DNA from: Arthrobacter sp. Y81
GTDB taxonomy: Bacteria; Actinomycetota; Actinomycetes; Actinomycetales; Micrococcaceae
Reading direction: 5' to 3'
Length of the DNA: 64,000 nt
NCBI RefSeq assembly: GCF_002929335.1
Contig: NZ_PJIL01000017.1
Span: 49,438 to 113,437 of the forward strand
The notes under the pieces were generated by a model. It saw nothing but the letters and a program-made list of their open reading frames with translations. It was not told the DNA's origin and did not search any database. Position 1 is the stretch's first letter. Every line of letters begins with the position of its first letter. Below, piece after piece: positions 28,331 through 37,771 of this stretch. The position numbers were made by a program, and so were the translations under genes.

Positions 28331-28359
28331 GATGCCAGGCAGGACACCTGTCTGGCATC
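28331..28359 (+). terminator. Hairpin between sepF and yggT
   Basis: GATGCCAG at 28331-28338 pairs with CTGGCATC at 28352-28359, with partial inner pairing. No clear U-tract follows, so it could be a weak terminator, a processing site or an mRNA-stabilising hairpin. Confidence 0.5.
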
Positions 28360-28432
28360 TGTGCTGAAATAGATAAGAACGTCAACAGGGCACTTCGGTA
28401 TCCGGAATGAACATGGAGATATGAGTTAAGTC

Positions 28433-28720
28433 ATGGGAATTGTTTTCGGACTTGTCTATCTCGCTTTGTTATTCGTATTTGTGGCATTGATCATCCGTCT
28501 GGTCTTCGACTGGGTGCAGATGTTTGCACGTGAGTGGAGGCCGCGCGGGGCCGCTTTGGTGGCTGCCCACACTGTCTACTCCGTCACAGATCCGCCCCTG
28601 AAGGTGCTGAGGCGCCTTATTCCGCCCCTGCGGCTGGGCGGCATTTCGCTGGATCTCGGGTTTTTGCTGTTGTTCATCGCTATCAGCGTGGCTATGGCAA
28701 TCGTGAGGTCTTTCGCGTAA
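28433..28720 (+). CDS. YggT family membrane protein
   Basis: A 95-residue protein with two hydrophobic helices (about 3-25 and 70-93) separated by a loop containing the YggT signature, YSVTDPPLKVLRRLIPPLRLGG without the usual variation. It is conserved between sepF and divIVA in Gram-positive bacteria. The function is unclear; a role in division, osmotic response or membrane organisation is suggested by position only. GGAGAT lies upstream of the ATG. Confidence 0.9.
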   Translation: MGIVFGLVYLALLFVFVALIIRLVFDWVQMFAREWRPRGAALVAAHTVYSVTDPPLKVLRRLIPPLRLGGISLDLGFLLLFIAISVAMAIVRSFA

Positions 28721-28792
28721 TTTTCATAACAGCTTGCGGCGCAGTAACAGGGCGGGAAACCGTCATCCACAGCATCGCGTAGAAACTCCGGT

Positions 28793-28894
28793 TTGACACC
28801 TCAGTGTTGAATTAGAGGAACCAGACCATATTTAGGTACCGTAGTTTTGACGGCCGGAAGGCCTACTGACTAACTAGACCAACGAGGTGACCAG
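28793..28894 (+). promoter_or_regulatory. divIVA promoter region
   Basis: TTGACA at 28793-28798 and TTGAAT at about 28809 are -35-like elements in an AT-rich stretch ahead of divIVA. TTTAGG and TACCGT follow further downstream. The exact promoter cannot be decided. The Shine-Dalgarno GAGGTGA precedes the ATG at 28895. Confidence 0.45.
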
Positions 28895-29593
28895 ATGGCT
28901 TTGACGCCAGAAGACGTTGTCAACAAGCGCTTTCAGCCGACCAAGTTCCGCGAAGGCTACGACCAGGATGAAGTTGACGACTTCCTGGACGAAATCGTCG
29001 TCGAACTGCGCCGCCTGAACCAGGAGAACGACGAGCTTCGCAAGAAGCTTGCCGAGGGTGGCTCCGGCACGCCTGCCAGCTCCGCAGTAGCGGCGCCGGT
29101 AGTGGAAAAGGTCCCTGCACCGGTCAAGGCCGAAAAGGACGAGACCCGGGCCAAGGCGGAAGCCGAGGCCAAGGCCGCTGAAGCCAAGAAGAAGGCTCCC
29201 GAGCCGGCAACCGCTCTTGCCGCAGTTCCCGCCGCGGCATCCCCTGCTGTGGCTAACCCGACGGCCGAGTCGGCTGCCGGTCTCCTCGCCATGGCACAGC
29301 AGATGCACGACAAGCACGTCGCCGACGGCCAGCAGCAGAAGGACAAGATCATCGCCGAGGCGCAGATCGAAGCCAGCAGCCTGGTCAACGACGCGCAGGA
29401 GAAGTCCCGCAAGATCCTCGGCGCCCTGGAACAGCAGCGGTCCGTCCTGGAGCGCAAGGTGGAGCAGCTGCGCGGCTTCGAGCGCGACTACCGTTCACGC
29501 CTGAAGGCCTACATCGAAGGCCAGCTCCGCGACCTGGACGCCCGCGGCTCCGTAGCGGCCCCTGAGGTCGGCGACGGCAGCCCCGCCGTTTAG
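28895..29593 (+). CDS. divIVA: DivIVA/Wag31 polar growth and septum-site protein
   Basis: Coiled-coil cytoskeletal protein that binds curved membrane and directs wall synthesis at poles and septa. The 232 residues have the conserved N-terminal membrane-binding domain (LTPEDVVNKRFQPTKFREGYDQDEVDDFLDE). A coiled coil (about 35-52), an Ala/Lys/Glu-rich linker (about 60-125) and a second long coiled coil (about 140-215) follow. In mycobacteria the orthologue is phosphorylated by the PASTA kinase; a PASTA kinase gene lies about 25 kb upstream here. Confidence 0.95.
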   Translation: MALTPEDVVNKRFQPTKFREGYDQDEVDDFLDEIVVELRRLNQENDELRKKLAEGGSGTPASSAVAAPVVEKVPAPVKAEKDETRAKAEAEAKAAEAKKKAPEPATALAAVPAAASPAVANPTAESAAGLLAMAQQMHDKHVADGQQQKDKIIAEAQIEASSLVNDAQEKSRKILGALEQQRSVLERKVEQLRGFERDYRSRLKAYIEGQLRDLDARGSVAAPEVGDGSPAV

Positions 29594-29604
29594 CAAGTAT
29601 TCTG

Positions 29605-29643
29605 AAAGCCGGTGGCTGAGGACTCCTCGGCCACCGGCTTTTG
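29605..29643 (+). terminator. Intrinsic terminator after divIVA
   Basis: A long hairpin (AAGCCGGTGGC at 29606-29616 with GCCACCGGCTT at 29630-29640, plus an inner GAGGA/TCCTC stem) is followed by T residues. It ends the division gene run. Confidence 0.9.
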
Positions 29644-29726
29644 CCATTAACCGCCACCGGTGCGACCACCGGCCGGCATGAGCACCTTCCTTCCAGTCCC
29701 GGGACTGGCTCCTGAATGAAAGCTTT

Positions 29727-30293
29727 ATGACAGACGAAACTGCATCTGCCGCAGCGCAGCCAACACCGACGCAAGCCCGGCCGCGAAAGGCGGCCCTGCT
29801 CACGCTCTTCGCCGGCTTCGCTGTTTTCGCCTACGTTTTCGATCAGCTCACCAAACTCTGGGTCACCAGCACCATGGTGGAGGGGGAGCGGATACCGGTG
29901 GTGCCCCCGCTGCTGCACTGGTACTACATCCGGAACTCGGGTGCTGCGTTTTCCATCGGCGAGAATGTCACCTGGGTGTTCACCATCATCATGGCCGGCG
30001 TTTCGATCGCCATTCTCTTCCAGCTGCGCAAGCTCGGATCCGCCTGGTGGGCCCTGGCCCTCGGCCTGCTCCTTGGCGGCGCGCTGGGAAACCTCACTGA
30101 CCGGCTGTTCCGCGAACCGTCGTTCGCCATGGGCCATGTGGTGGACTTCATCCAGCTGCCCAATTTCGCGATCTTCAATATTGCCGATTCGGCTGTTGTC
30201 TCCGCCGTCGTGATCATCTGCCTGCTGACGCTCCGGGGAATCTCCCTTGACGGTTCACGGCTCCAGAAACCGGCGGAGGACCACAATGCCTGA
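29727..30293 (+). CDS. lspA: Signal peptidase II (prolipoprotein)
   Basis: Membrane aspartyl protease that cleaves the signal peptide of lipoproteins after lipid modification. The 188 residues have four transmembrane helices, with RNSGAAFSIGEN, GNLTDRLFR (catalytic Asp125) and FNIADSAVV (catalytic Asp154). Likely substrates in this window include the lipoproteins at 7.0-7.6 kb and, if expressed, the element's lipoprotein at 50.9 kb. The stop overlaps rluD by 8 bp. Confidence 0.97.
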   Translation: MTDETASAAAQPTPTQARPRKAALLTLFAGFAVFAYVFDQLTKLWVTSTMVEGERIPVVPPLLHWYYIRNSGAAFSIGENVTWVFTIIMAGVSIAILFQLRKLGSAWWALALGLLLGGALGNLTDRLFREPSFAMGHVVDFIQLPNFAIFNIADSAVVSAVVIICLLTLRGISLDGSRLQKPAEDHNA

Positions 30294-31212
30294 GAAATTC
30301 ATTGTTCCTGAAGAGCTGGCCGGCACGCGCGTGGATGCGGGGCTCGCCCGGCTGATGGGCATCTCCCGTTCGCAGGCGGCAACGCTGATCGCTGAAGGAA
30401 ACGTCAGCTCCGGCGGGAAAGCCGTGGGCAAGTCCCTGAAGCTCGCGTCCGGCACCGTGCTGGATGTTGTTGTTCCCGAACGGCGGGACCCCCTGGAAGT
30501 CGTGGAGGAAGTTGTGGAAGGCCTTAAGGTACTGCTGGACGACGAGGACTTCGTGGTCATCGACAAGCCGGTGGGTGTGGCCGCGCATCCGTCCCCGGGC
30601 TGGGTGGGACCCACCGTTGTGGGCGGCCTCGCCGGGCTGGGGTACCGGATCTCGACGTCGGGCGCACCGGAACGTGCGGGCATTGTGCACCGACTCGACG
30701 TCGGCACGTCCGGGGTCATGGTGGTGGCCAAGTCGGAACGGGCCTATACGGCGCTCAAGCGGGCATTCAAGGACCGTACGGTGGACAAGGTGTACCACGC
30801 AGTGGTCCAGGGACTCCCGGATCCCCTCGCGGGCACCATCGATGCACCCATCGGCCGTCATCCCGGCCATGACTGGCGCTTCGCCGTCCTTGAAGACGGC
30901 CGCGATTCCGTGACCCACTACGAAGTCATGGAGGCCTTCGGCAAGGCATCGCTCGTGGAAGTCCACCTGGAAACCGGCCGGACCCACCAGATCCGGGTGC
31001 ACTTCTCCGCCCTGCGGCACCCGTGTGCGGGAGACCTGACGTACGGGGCGGACCCGCGCCTGGCCGCCACGCTGGGACTGACCCGGCAATGGCTGCACGC
31101 CAGGCAGCTCGGCTTCGACAGTCCCCGGACCGGGGAACGGGTGACAGTGACCAGCGAATACCCCCAGGACCTGGCCTACGCACTGGAGATTCTTGCCTCC
31201 GGGCAGGCCTGA
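30286..31212 (+). CDS. rluD: 23S rRNA pseudouridine synthase, RluD type
   Basis: Converts uridines of 23S rRNA helix 69 to pseudouridine. The 308 residues have an N-terminal S4 RNA-binding domain (about 10-60) and the catalytic motif HRLDVGTSG with Asp138. ETGRTHQIRVH is the second conserved motif. The ATG at 30286 has GGAGGA just upstream and overlaps lspA; a longer frame to 30247 is not needed. The lspA-rluD pairing is common in bacteria. Confidence 0.95.
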   Translation: MPEKFIVPEELAGTRVDAGLARLMGISRSQAATLIAEGNVSSGGKAVGKSLKLASGTVLDVVVPERRDPLEVVEEVVEGLKVLLDDEDFVVIDKPVGVAAHPSPGWVGPTVVGGLAGLGYRISTSGAPERAGIVHRLDVGTSGVMVVAKSERAYTALKRAFKDRTVDKVYHAVVQGLPDPLAGTIDAPIGRHPGHDWRFAVLEDGRDSVTHYEVMEAFGKASLVEVHLETGRTHQIRVHFSALRHPCAGDLTYGADPRLAATLGLTRQWLHARQLGFDSPRTGERVTVTSEYPQDLAYALEILASGQA

Positions 31213-31236
31213 GCCGGAACTGTCGCCGCTCGGCAC

Positions 31237-31249
31237 TAGAATGGTCCGG
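31237..31249 (+). promoter_or_regulatory. -10 element for leaderless dnaE transcript
   Basis: TAGAAT at 31237-31242 lies 6 nt before the GTG start at 31249, which has no ribosome binding site. Confidence 0.55.
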
Positions 31250-34200
31250 TGACTTCCAGCAACGACTCGTTTGTCCATCTCCACAACCACACCGAGTACT
31301 CGATGCTGGACGGCGCCGCCCGGCTCGGAGAGCTCTTCGATGAAACCGAGCGGCTGGGCATGCCCGCCCTGGCCACCACGGACCATGGCTATCTCTTCGG
31401 CGCCTTCGATTTCTGGAAGAGGGCCACGGACAAGGGCATCCGGCCGATCATCGGCGTCGAAGCCTATGTGACTCCCGGAACCGCCCGCGGTGACAAGAGC
31501 CGGGTGCGCTGGGGCGAGGAAAGCCAGCGCAAGGACGACGTCTCCGGCGGTGGTTCCTACACCCACATGACCCTGCTGAGCTATAACAACGTGGGCATGC
31601 GGAACCTGTTCCGCGCCTCGTCGATCGCGTCATTGGATTCGGTCTTCGGCAAATGGCCCCGGCTGGACCGCGAGCTGCTGAACACATACTCGGAAGGGCT
31701 CATCGCCACCACCGGCTGCCCGTCCGGTGAAGTCCAGACCCGGCTGCGGCTCGGCCAGTACCGCGAAGCGCTTGAGGCTGCATCGGAGTTCCGTGACATC
31801 TTTGGCGCGGAGAACTACTTCTGCGAGCTCATGGACCACGGCCTGGATATCGAGCGGCGTGTCACCGGCGACCTGCTGCGCCTGGCCAAGGACCTGAACC
31901 TGCCGCTGGTGGCCACCAACGACCTGCACTACACGCACGAGCACGATGCGAAGGCGCACGAGGCCCTGCTGGCCATTCAGTCGGGTTCCACCCTCCTGGA
32001 GCCGACCTACGACAACGGCGGTTCACGCTTTGCCTTCTCGGGCAGCGGCTACTACCTGAAGTCACCGCAGGAAATGCGCGAACTTTTCCGCGACCACCCG
32101 GAGGCGTGCGACAACACGCTCCTGATCGCCGAGCGCTGCGAAGTTTCATTCAACACCGGTGCCAACTACATGCCCCGGTTCCCCTGCCCGGAAGGGGAGG
32201 ACGAGACGTCCTGGCTGGTCAAGGAAGTGGACAAGGGACTCCAGTACCGCTACCCCCAGGGCATTCCGGACAAGGTCCGCACGCAGGCCGACTATGAGTT
32301 GGAAGTCATTACCTCCATGGGCTTCCCTGGCTACTTCCTCGTGGTTGCCGACTTCATCAACTGGGCCAAGAACAACGGCATCCGGGTTGGTCCCGGACGT
32401 GGCTCGGGTGCAGGCTCCATGGTGGCGTATGCCATGCGCATCACCGACCTTGATCCGCTGCACCACGGCCTGATCTTCGAGCGGTTCCTCAACCCGGACC
32501 GTGTCTCCATGCCTGACTTCGACGTCGACTTCGATGACCGGCGCCGCTCCGAAGTGATCGACTACGTCACGCGCAAATACGGCGACGAACGTGTAGCGAT
32601 GATCGTCACCTACGGCACCATCAAGACCAAGCAGGCACTCAAGGACTCATCGCGTGTGCTGGGCTACCCCTTCAGCATGGGCGAGACGCTGACCAAGGCG
32701 CTGCCGCCGGCCGTGATGGCCAAGGACATCCCGCTGGCCGACATCCAGAACAAGGAAGCCAAGCGGTACAGCGAAGCCGGTGACTTCCGCCAGCTCATCA
32801 GCACTGACCCCGAGGCTGCCAAGGTTTTCGAGACGGCACTGGGCATTGAGGGCCTGAAGCGGCAATGGGGCGTCCACGCCGCCGGTGTCATCATGTCTTC
32901 GGACCCCATCATCGACGTGATTCCGATCATGCGCCGCTTCCAGGACGGCCAGGTCATCACGCAGTTCGACTATCCGACGTCCGAAGGCCTCGGCCTGATC
33001 AAGATGGACTTCCTCGGCCTGCGGAACCTGACGATCATTTCGGATGCCCTGGAAAACATCAAAATGAACCGCGGCATCGACCTGGACCTCGAAACCCTGG
33101 AACTTGACGACACCGCGTCCTACGAGCTCCTCGCCCGCGGTGACACCCTGGGCGTGTTCCAGCTCGACGGCGGTCCCATGCGTTCGCTGCTCAAGCTCAT
33201 GAAGCCTGACAACTTCGAAGACATCTCCGCGGTGCTGGCCCTGTACCGGCCGGGACCCATGGGCGCCAACGCGCACACCGACTACGCGCTGCGCAAGAAC
33301 AAAATCCAGGAGGTCATCCCGATCCACCCGGAACTCGAGGAACCGCTCTCCGAGATCCTGGGTGGCACCTACGGTCTGATCGTGTACCAGGAGCAGGTCA
33401 TGGCCGTGGCGCAGAAACTCGCCGGCTATACGCTCGGCCAGGCCGACATCCTGCGACGCGCCATGGGCAAGAAGAAGAAATCCGAGCTGGACAAGCAGTT
33501 CGCCGGCTTCTCGCAGGGCATGCAGGACAACGGCTACTCCATGGCCGCGGTCAAGACCCTCTGGGACATCCTGCTCCCGTTCTCCGACTACGCCTTCAAC
33601 AAGGCGCACTCGGCCGCCTACGGCGTGATCTCCTACTGGACCGCATATCTGAAAGCCCACTATGCGCCGGAGTACATGGCGGCCCTGCTGACCTCGGTGG
33701 GCGACGACAAGGACAAGTCGGCGATCTACCTCAACGAATGCCGGCGGATGGGCATCACGGTGCTGCCGCCCGACGTCAACGAGTCAGCCCTCAACTTCAC
33801 CCCTGTGGGCAATGACATCCGCTTCGGGATGGGCGCCATCCGCAACGTCGGCGTGAACGCCGTCGAAGCGATGGTGGCGGCGCGCGAAAAGGAAGGTGCC
33901 TACACCTCCTTCAAGGACTACCTCATGAAGGTACCCGCTGTGGTCTGCAACAAGCGCACGATTGAGTCACTGATCAAAGCAGGGGCGTTCGACTCCCTGA
34001 ACCACCACAGGCGTGCGTTGGCCATGATCCATGAAGAAGCGATCGACTCCGTCATCACCCTCAAGCGCAACGAGGCGATCGGGCAGTTCGACCTGTTCGC
34101 CGGCTTTGACGAAGCCGAATCCGAGGCATCCCTGAGCATCGAGATCCCCGACCTCCCCGAGTGGGAGAAGAAGGACAAGCTCTCGTTTGAACGCGACATG

Positions 34201-34806
34201 CTCGGGCTCTACGTCTCGGACCATCCACTGCAGGGGCTCGAAGGCCTCCTGAGCCAGCACGCCGACCAGTCCATCACCTCCGTCATCGCGGAGGACGGCC
34301 CGCACGACGGCGCCATCATCACCATCGCGGGCATGATCACCTCGCTGAGCCGACGGATCGCAAAGGCCAGCGGCAACGCCTATGCCCGGGCGGAGATCGA
34401 AGACCTGGGTGGCTCAATTGAGGTCATGTTCTTCGGCCAGGTGTACGGTCCTATCGCGTCCGTGCTGGCCGAGGACCTGGTCGTCGTGGTCAAGGGCCGG
34501 CTGCAGCGCCGCGACGACGGCGCCGTCGCGCTGAACTGCATGGAACTGTCCGTGCCGGACCTCAGCGAAGGCCTGAACGGCCCCGTGGTCATCACCATGC
34601 AGACGCACAAGGCCACCGAGGCCGTGGTGACGGAACTCGGTGATGTGCTCCGGACTCACCGCGGCAATTCGGAGGTCAGGCTGCACCTGCAGGGCGACAC
34701 CCGCGTGGAGGTCATGGCCCTGCCGGTGCACCTGAGGGTCAACCCCAGCCCGTCACTTTTCGGCGACCTGAAGGTGCTCCTCGGCCCGACCTGCCTGGAC
34801 AACTGA
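31249..34806 (+). CDS. dnaE: DNA polymerase III alpha subunit
   Basis: Replicative DNA polymerase. The 1185 residues show an N-terminal PHP domain (FVHLHNHTEYSMLDGAA, TTDHG), a polymerase core with the catalytic Asp cluster MPDFDVDFDDRRR (421-433), GPGRGSGAGS, YQEQVMAVAQKLAGY, a helix-hairpin-helix region (NVGVNAVEA), and a C-terminal OB fold (TIAGMITSLSRRI). Full length and intact. GTG start, leaderless geometry. Confidence 0.97.
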   Translation: MTSSNDSFVHLHNHTEYSMLDGAARLGELFDETERLGMPALATTDHGYLFGAFDFWKRATDKGIRPIIGVEAYVTPGTARGDKSRVRWGEESQRKDDVSGGGSYTHMTLLSYNNVGMRNLFRASSIASLDSVFGKWPRLDRELLNTYSEGLIATTGCPSGEVQTRLRLGQYREALEAASEFRDIFGAENYFCELMDHGLDIERRVTGDLLRLAKDLNLPLVATNDLHYTHEHDAKAHEALLAIQSGSTLLEPTYDNGGSRFAFSGSGYYLKSPQEMRELFRDHPEACDNTLLIAERCEVSFNTGANYMPRFPCPEGEDETSWLVKEVDKGLQYRYPQGIPDKVRTQADYELEVITSMGFPGYFLVVADFINWAKNNGIRVGPGRGSGAGSMVAYAMRITDLDPLHHGLIFERFLNPDRVSMPDFDVDFDDRRRSEVIDYVTRKYGDERVAMIVTYGTIKTKQALKDSSRVLGYPFSMGETLTKALPPAVMAKDIPLADIQNKEAKRYSEAGDFRQLISTDPEAAKVFETALGIEGLKRQWGVHAAGVIMSSDPIIDVIPIMRRFQDGQVITQFDYPTSEGLGLIKMDFLGLRNLTIISDALENIKMNRGIDLDLETLELDDTASYELLARGDTLGVFQLDGGPMRSLLKLMKPDNFEDISAVLALYRPGPMGANAHTDYALRKNKIQEVIPIHPELEEPLSEILGGTYGLIVYQEQVMAVAQKLAGYTLGQADILRRAMGKKKKSELDKQFAGFSQGMQDNGYSMAAVKTLWDILLPFSDYAFNKAHSAAYGVISYWTAYLKAHYAPEYMAALLTSVGDDKDKSAIYLNECRRMGITVLPPDVNESALNFTPVGNDIRFGMGAIRNVGVNAVEAMVAAREKEGAYTSFKDYLMKVPAVVCNKRTIESLIKAGAFDSLNHHRRALAMIHEEAIDSVITLKRNEAIGQFDLFAGFDEAESEASLSIEIPDLPEWEKKDKLSFERDMLGLYVSDHPLQGLEGLLSQHADQSITSVIAEDGPHDGAIITIAGMITSLSRRIAKASGNAYARAEIEDLGGSIEVMFFGQVYGPIASVLAEDLVVVVKGRLQRRDDGAVALNCMELSVPDLSEGLNGPVVITMQTHKATEAVVTELGDVLRTHRGNSEVRLHLQGDTRVEVMALPVHLRVNPSPSLFGDLKVLLGPTCLDN

Positions 34807-34905
34807 TGGTGAGGGAGTTAGCGGGAGGCAGCCGCACCAGTCCGCAGTTCTTCGAACCGGGCTTGTCCCTTCCCTGCCCTCGTAGGGTCTTGCCCTGGTA
34901 GGGAC

Positions 34906-35406
34906 CTAGATTTCGTAGTCGAGCGGGACGGGCTGGCTGTAGGAGCCCGAGTGGTAGAGCAGCGGCGAGCCGTCCTCGCCCACCTGGCCCTCCACGACCT
35001 CCACCACCACAACGGCGTTGTTCTCAAAGGAGAGGCGCATCTGGATCTTGCCGATCAGCCAGCCGGCTACGTCTTTGAGGATGGGCACTTCGTGCGGTCC
35101 GAGCTCCCAGTGGTCACCCTCGAACCGATTCTTGGTGCGGGCGAAGCGGTCGGCGAGTTCCTGGTTCTCCAGCCCGAGCATGTGGACGCCGATGTGGGTG
35201 GTGTTGGCCACCGCGGGCCATGAACTGGAGCTGCGGGCCATGTTGAATGTGAAGCGCGGCGGCTGCGCGGACAGTGATGCCACGGAGGTGGCCGTGAAGC
35301 CGTACGGGACGCCGTTGTAGTTCACCGTGATAATTGCCACGCCGGCCGCGTGCCGGCGGAACATCTCCTTGAACGTGCCTTCGAAGGCTGCGTTGTCTGA
35401 GGTCAC
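34906..35406 (-). CDS. Flavin reductase domain protein
   Basis: FMN-binding split-barrel protein of the flavin reductase family (HpaC-like), likely NAD(P)H:flavin oxidoreductase or the reductase partner of a monooxygenase. The 166 residues start with FRRHAAGVAIITVNYNGVPYGFTATSVASLSAQPPRF, the typical family N-terminus, and have FARTKNRFEGDHWELG later. The GTG start has AGGGAG about 10 nt upstream. No oxygenase partner lies nearby, so the substrate is unknown. Confidence 0.85.
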   Translation of the reverse strand: MTSDNAAFEGTFKEMFRRHAAGVAIITVNYNGVPYGFTATSVASLSAQPPRFTFNMARSSSSWPAVANTTHIGVHMLGLENQELADRFARTKNRFEGDHWELGPHEVPILKDVAGWLIGKIQMRLSFENNAVVVVEVVEGQVGEDGSPLLYHSGSYSQPVPLDYEI

Positions 35407-35532
35407 TGTGATCTAACTCCCTGCTAAAACTGTTGTTTGTTGCGTCCTGCATGCCAGCGTATGGGCGCGCCCTGAAGTGGCCGTCACTTATTTACCCGCC
35501 GCGTCATTTGTTTAACCACGGTGAACGTTTGT

Positions 35533-35546
35533 TAATGTTTGTTTCA
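35533..35546 (+). promoter_or_regulatory. -10 element for the membrane protein gene at 35546
   Basis: TAATGT at 35533-35538 lies 7 nt before the ATG, with TTGTTT upstream at 35508-35513. No ribosome binding site is present, so the mRNA is probably leaderless. Confidence 0.45.
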
Positions 35547-36190
35547 TGACACAGCCACCAGGCAACGGCCCGGTTCCACAGAATCCGAAGCATTCCAGGG
35601 ATGCCGGCAGCCCACCCGCCTATGGTGAACTTTACCGCGCGGAAGGCGATTCGGATTTCGGCGGGAGCGGCCGGACGGCCTGGTCCGGCGAGGACTCCGG
35701 CCCTGGAAACGGGGAACCGGCGGCGTGGCGGCGGCCCGCAATCATTGCCGCTGCCGGGCTTCCCGCGGGACTTCTGTGGTGGCTGCTGGCGCCGGGCGGC
35801 CTGAACCTCTTGACCCGCGACCCCGCCCTGGCCACCGGCACGAATGCCGAAGGATGGCTGCCGCGGGATCTGGTGCTGGCCGGCCTGTTCCTGCTGGCCG
35901 GCTGCCTGACGGGATTCCTCCTCAACGGGAAACGAACCGGCGCTCCGGCGCCCGGAACCGTGGTTCTCGCCGTGATCGGAGGGGCGCTTGGCGCCGTTAT
36001 CGCCTGGCAGGCCGGCGTGCTGGCAGGGCAATGGTGGGGCCCGGCCGAGGATACTGCCCCGAACGCCAGCATCGCCTTCTCACTCCGTTCTTACGCCGTC
36101 CTGGCAGTATGGCCCGCAGCCGTGGCCATCTCAGTGTTTGTGGTGAACCTGCTCAGCCTCCTGGGCAAACCGCCGGTACAGGACAACTAG
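35546..36190 (+). CDS. Four-helix membrane protein, unknown function
   Basis: A 214-residue protein with a hydrophilic Gly/Pro-rich N-terminus of about 55 residues, then four predicted transmembrane helices (about 60-83, 108-128, 137-160, 179-205). Between the third and fourth helices is a short WWGPAEDTAPNASIAFSLR loop. No family was recognised with confidence; similar short proteins upstream of hisD occur in related actinobacteria. Leaderless start. Confidence 0.75.
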   Translation: MTQPPGNGPVPQNPKHSRDAGSPPAYGELYRAEGDSDFGGSGRTAWSGEDSGPGNGEPAAWRRPAIIAAAGLPAGLLWWLLAPGGLNLLTRDPALATGTNAEGWLPRDLVLAGLFLLAGCLTGFLLNGKRTGAPAPGTVVLAVIGGALGAVIAWQAGVLAGQWWGPAEDTAPNASIAFSLRSYAVLAVWPAAVAISVFVVNLLSLLGKPPVQDN

Positions 36191-36285
36191 CCCGCCCGCT
36201 GGCGGGGGAGGCCGCCCGTTAGGAGCCTGACCCACGCGGACTTAACACTGAACAAAGCTCTCCCCGCGGCACGTAAAATGGGCTG

Positions 36286-37662
36286 GTGACCACTTCCCCG
36301 GACAGCCCCGCACAGACCACCACGACGGCCATCAGCTACCGCACCATTGATTTGCGCGGCCAGCGGCTCTCCCTGGCCGGGCTCCGCGCTGCTGTTCCCC
36401 GCGCCCGGCTCCAGACCATGGCGGACGCCGAGCAGAAGGTCACGGACATCATCACCGCGGTCCGCGCCCGGGGCTTCGCTGCGTTGAGCGAGCTCGCGAA
36501 GGCGTTCGACGGCGTCGAGCAGGAACACCCCAGGGTGCCCGCCGCCGCGCTGCGCGCGGCACTGGAGAACCTCGACCCCGCAGTCCGGGCCGCCCTGGAA
36601 GAATCCATCAACCGCGCGCGCAGGTTCGCCGACAGCCAGCGGCCGGCAAACATCGACGTCGAACTGGGCGAAGGCGCCGTCGTCAGCCAGAACTGGGTGC
36701 CGGTGGGCCGCGTGGGGCTTTACGTCCCCGGCGGCCTGGCGGTCTACCCGTCGTCGGTCATTATGAACGTAGTTCCCGCGCTGGCGGCCGGCGTTGCATC
36801 CATTGCCTTGGCGTCGCCGCCCCAGAAGGACTTCGGCGGACTCCCGCACCCCACCATCCTGGCCGCTGCTGCGCTGCTTGGCATCGAGGAGGTGTACGCC
36901 ATCGGAGGCGCCCAGGCCATCGCGGCGTTCGCCTACGGTGTTCCCGCGGAGGACCCGGAGGCAGCCCTGGATCCGGTGGATGTGGTGACCGGGCCGGGTA
37001 ACATTTTCGTGGCGACGGCCAAGCGGCTCGTCAAGGGTGTGGTCGGCATCGATTCCGAGGCAGGTACCACGGAAATCGCCATCCTGGCGGACAGCGGGGC
37101 CCGTCCGTCGCTGGTTGCGGCCGACCTTATTAGCCAGGCTGAACACGACCCGAACGCGGCGTCGGTCCTCATTACCGATTCCGAAGCCCTCGCCGAGGCC
37201 GTTCGCGCGGAACTCGAGGTGCAGGCGGGACTCACCAAGCACTCCGACCGGGTGCGGGAGGCTTTGTCGGGCCCGCAATCGGGCGTGGTGCTGGTGGACG
37301 ACCTGGAACAGGGAATCGCCGCCTGTGATGCCTACGCCGCGGAGCACCTCGAGATTATGACGGCGGATGCACCGGCCGTTGCGGCACGCATCCGCAACGC
37401 GGGAGCGATCTTCGTGGGGGACTACAGCCCCGTGAGCCTGGGGGATTACTGCGCCGGTTCCAACCACGTGCTGCCCACCAGCGGCACGGCTGCTTTCTCC
37501 TCCGGCCTGAACGTCACCACGTTCCTTCGCGCCATCCAGGTGGTCAACTACAGCAAGTCGGCCCTCGAAAAGGTCAGCGGGCACATCGTCAGCCTCTCCG
37601 GGGCAGAGGACCTTCCGGCCCACGGCGAGGCCGTGACGGCACGGTTCGCCGGCGACGCCTAA
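36286..37662 (+). CDS. hisD: Histidinol dehydrogenase
   Basis: Zinc enzyme catalysing the last two steps of histidine synthesis (histidinol to histidine, NAD-linked). The 458 residues contain VPVGRVGLYVPGG, IGGAQAIAAFAYG, TGPGNIFVATAKR, EAGTTEIAI and AEHLEIMT with the conserved His/Glu residues. The GTG at 36286 follows TAAAAT (36274-36279) by 6 nt and is probably leaderless. Other his genes are not in this window. Confidence 0.97.
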   Translation: MTTSPDSPAQTTTTAISYRTIDLRGQRLSLAGLRAAVPRARLQTMADAEQKVTDIITAVRARGFAALSELAKAFDGVEQEHPRVPAAALRAALENLDPAVRAALEESINRARRFADSQRPANIDVELGEGAVVSQNWVPVGRVGLYVPGGLAVYPSSVIMNVVPALAAGVASIALASPPQKDFGGLPHPTILAAAALLGIEEVYAIGGAQAIAAFAYGVPAEDPEAALDPVDVVTGPGNIFVATAKRLVKGVVGIDSEAGTTEIAILADSGARPSLVAADLISQAEHDPNAASVLITDSEALAEAVRAELEVQAGLTKHSDRVREALSGPQSGVVLVDDLEQGIAACDAYAAEHLEIMTADAPAVAARIRNAGAIFVGDYSPVSLGDYCAGSNHVLPTSGTAAFSSGLNVTTFLRAIQVVNYSKSALEKVSGHIVSLSGAEDLPAHGEAVTARFAGDA

Positions 37663-37716
37663 CCACTACATGTAGTAATTACAGGCTTGTTATTCAGCTA
37701 CATCTAGTCGTAAACT
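37663..37716 (+). promoter_or_regulatory. Pair of NrdR boxes over the nrdR promoter
   Basis: Two similar palindromic 12-mers, ACTACATGTAGT at 37665-37676 and GCTACATCTAGT at 37697-37708, start 32 bp apart, about three helical turns. They flank and overlap a promoter (TTGTTA at 37687-37692, 18-bp spacer, TAAACT at 37711-37716). Paired NrdR boxes with this spacing are the known operator layout, so nrdR is probably autoregulated. Confidence 0.82.
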
Positions 37717-37771
37717 GAGGTTGGAAGAATGTATTCCGGCCAATCGAAGTTCGGCAGGGGAAGGAAACAAC

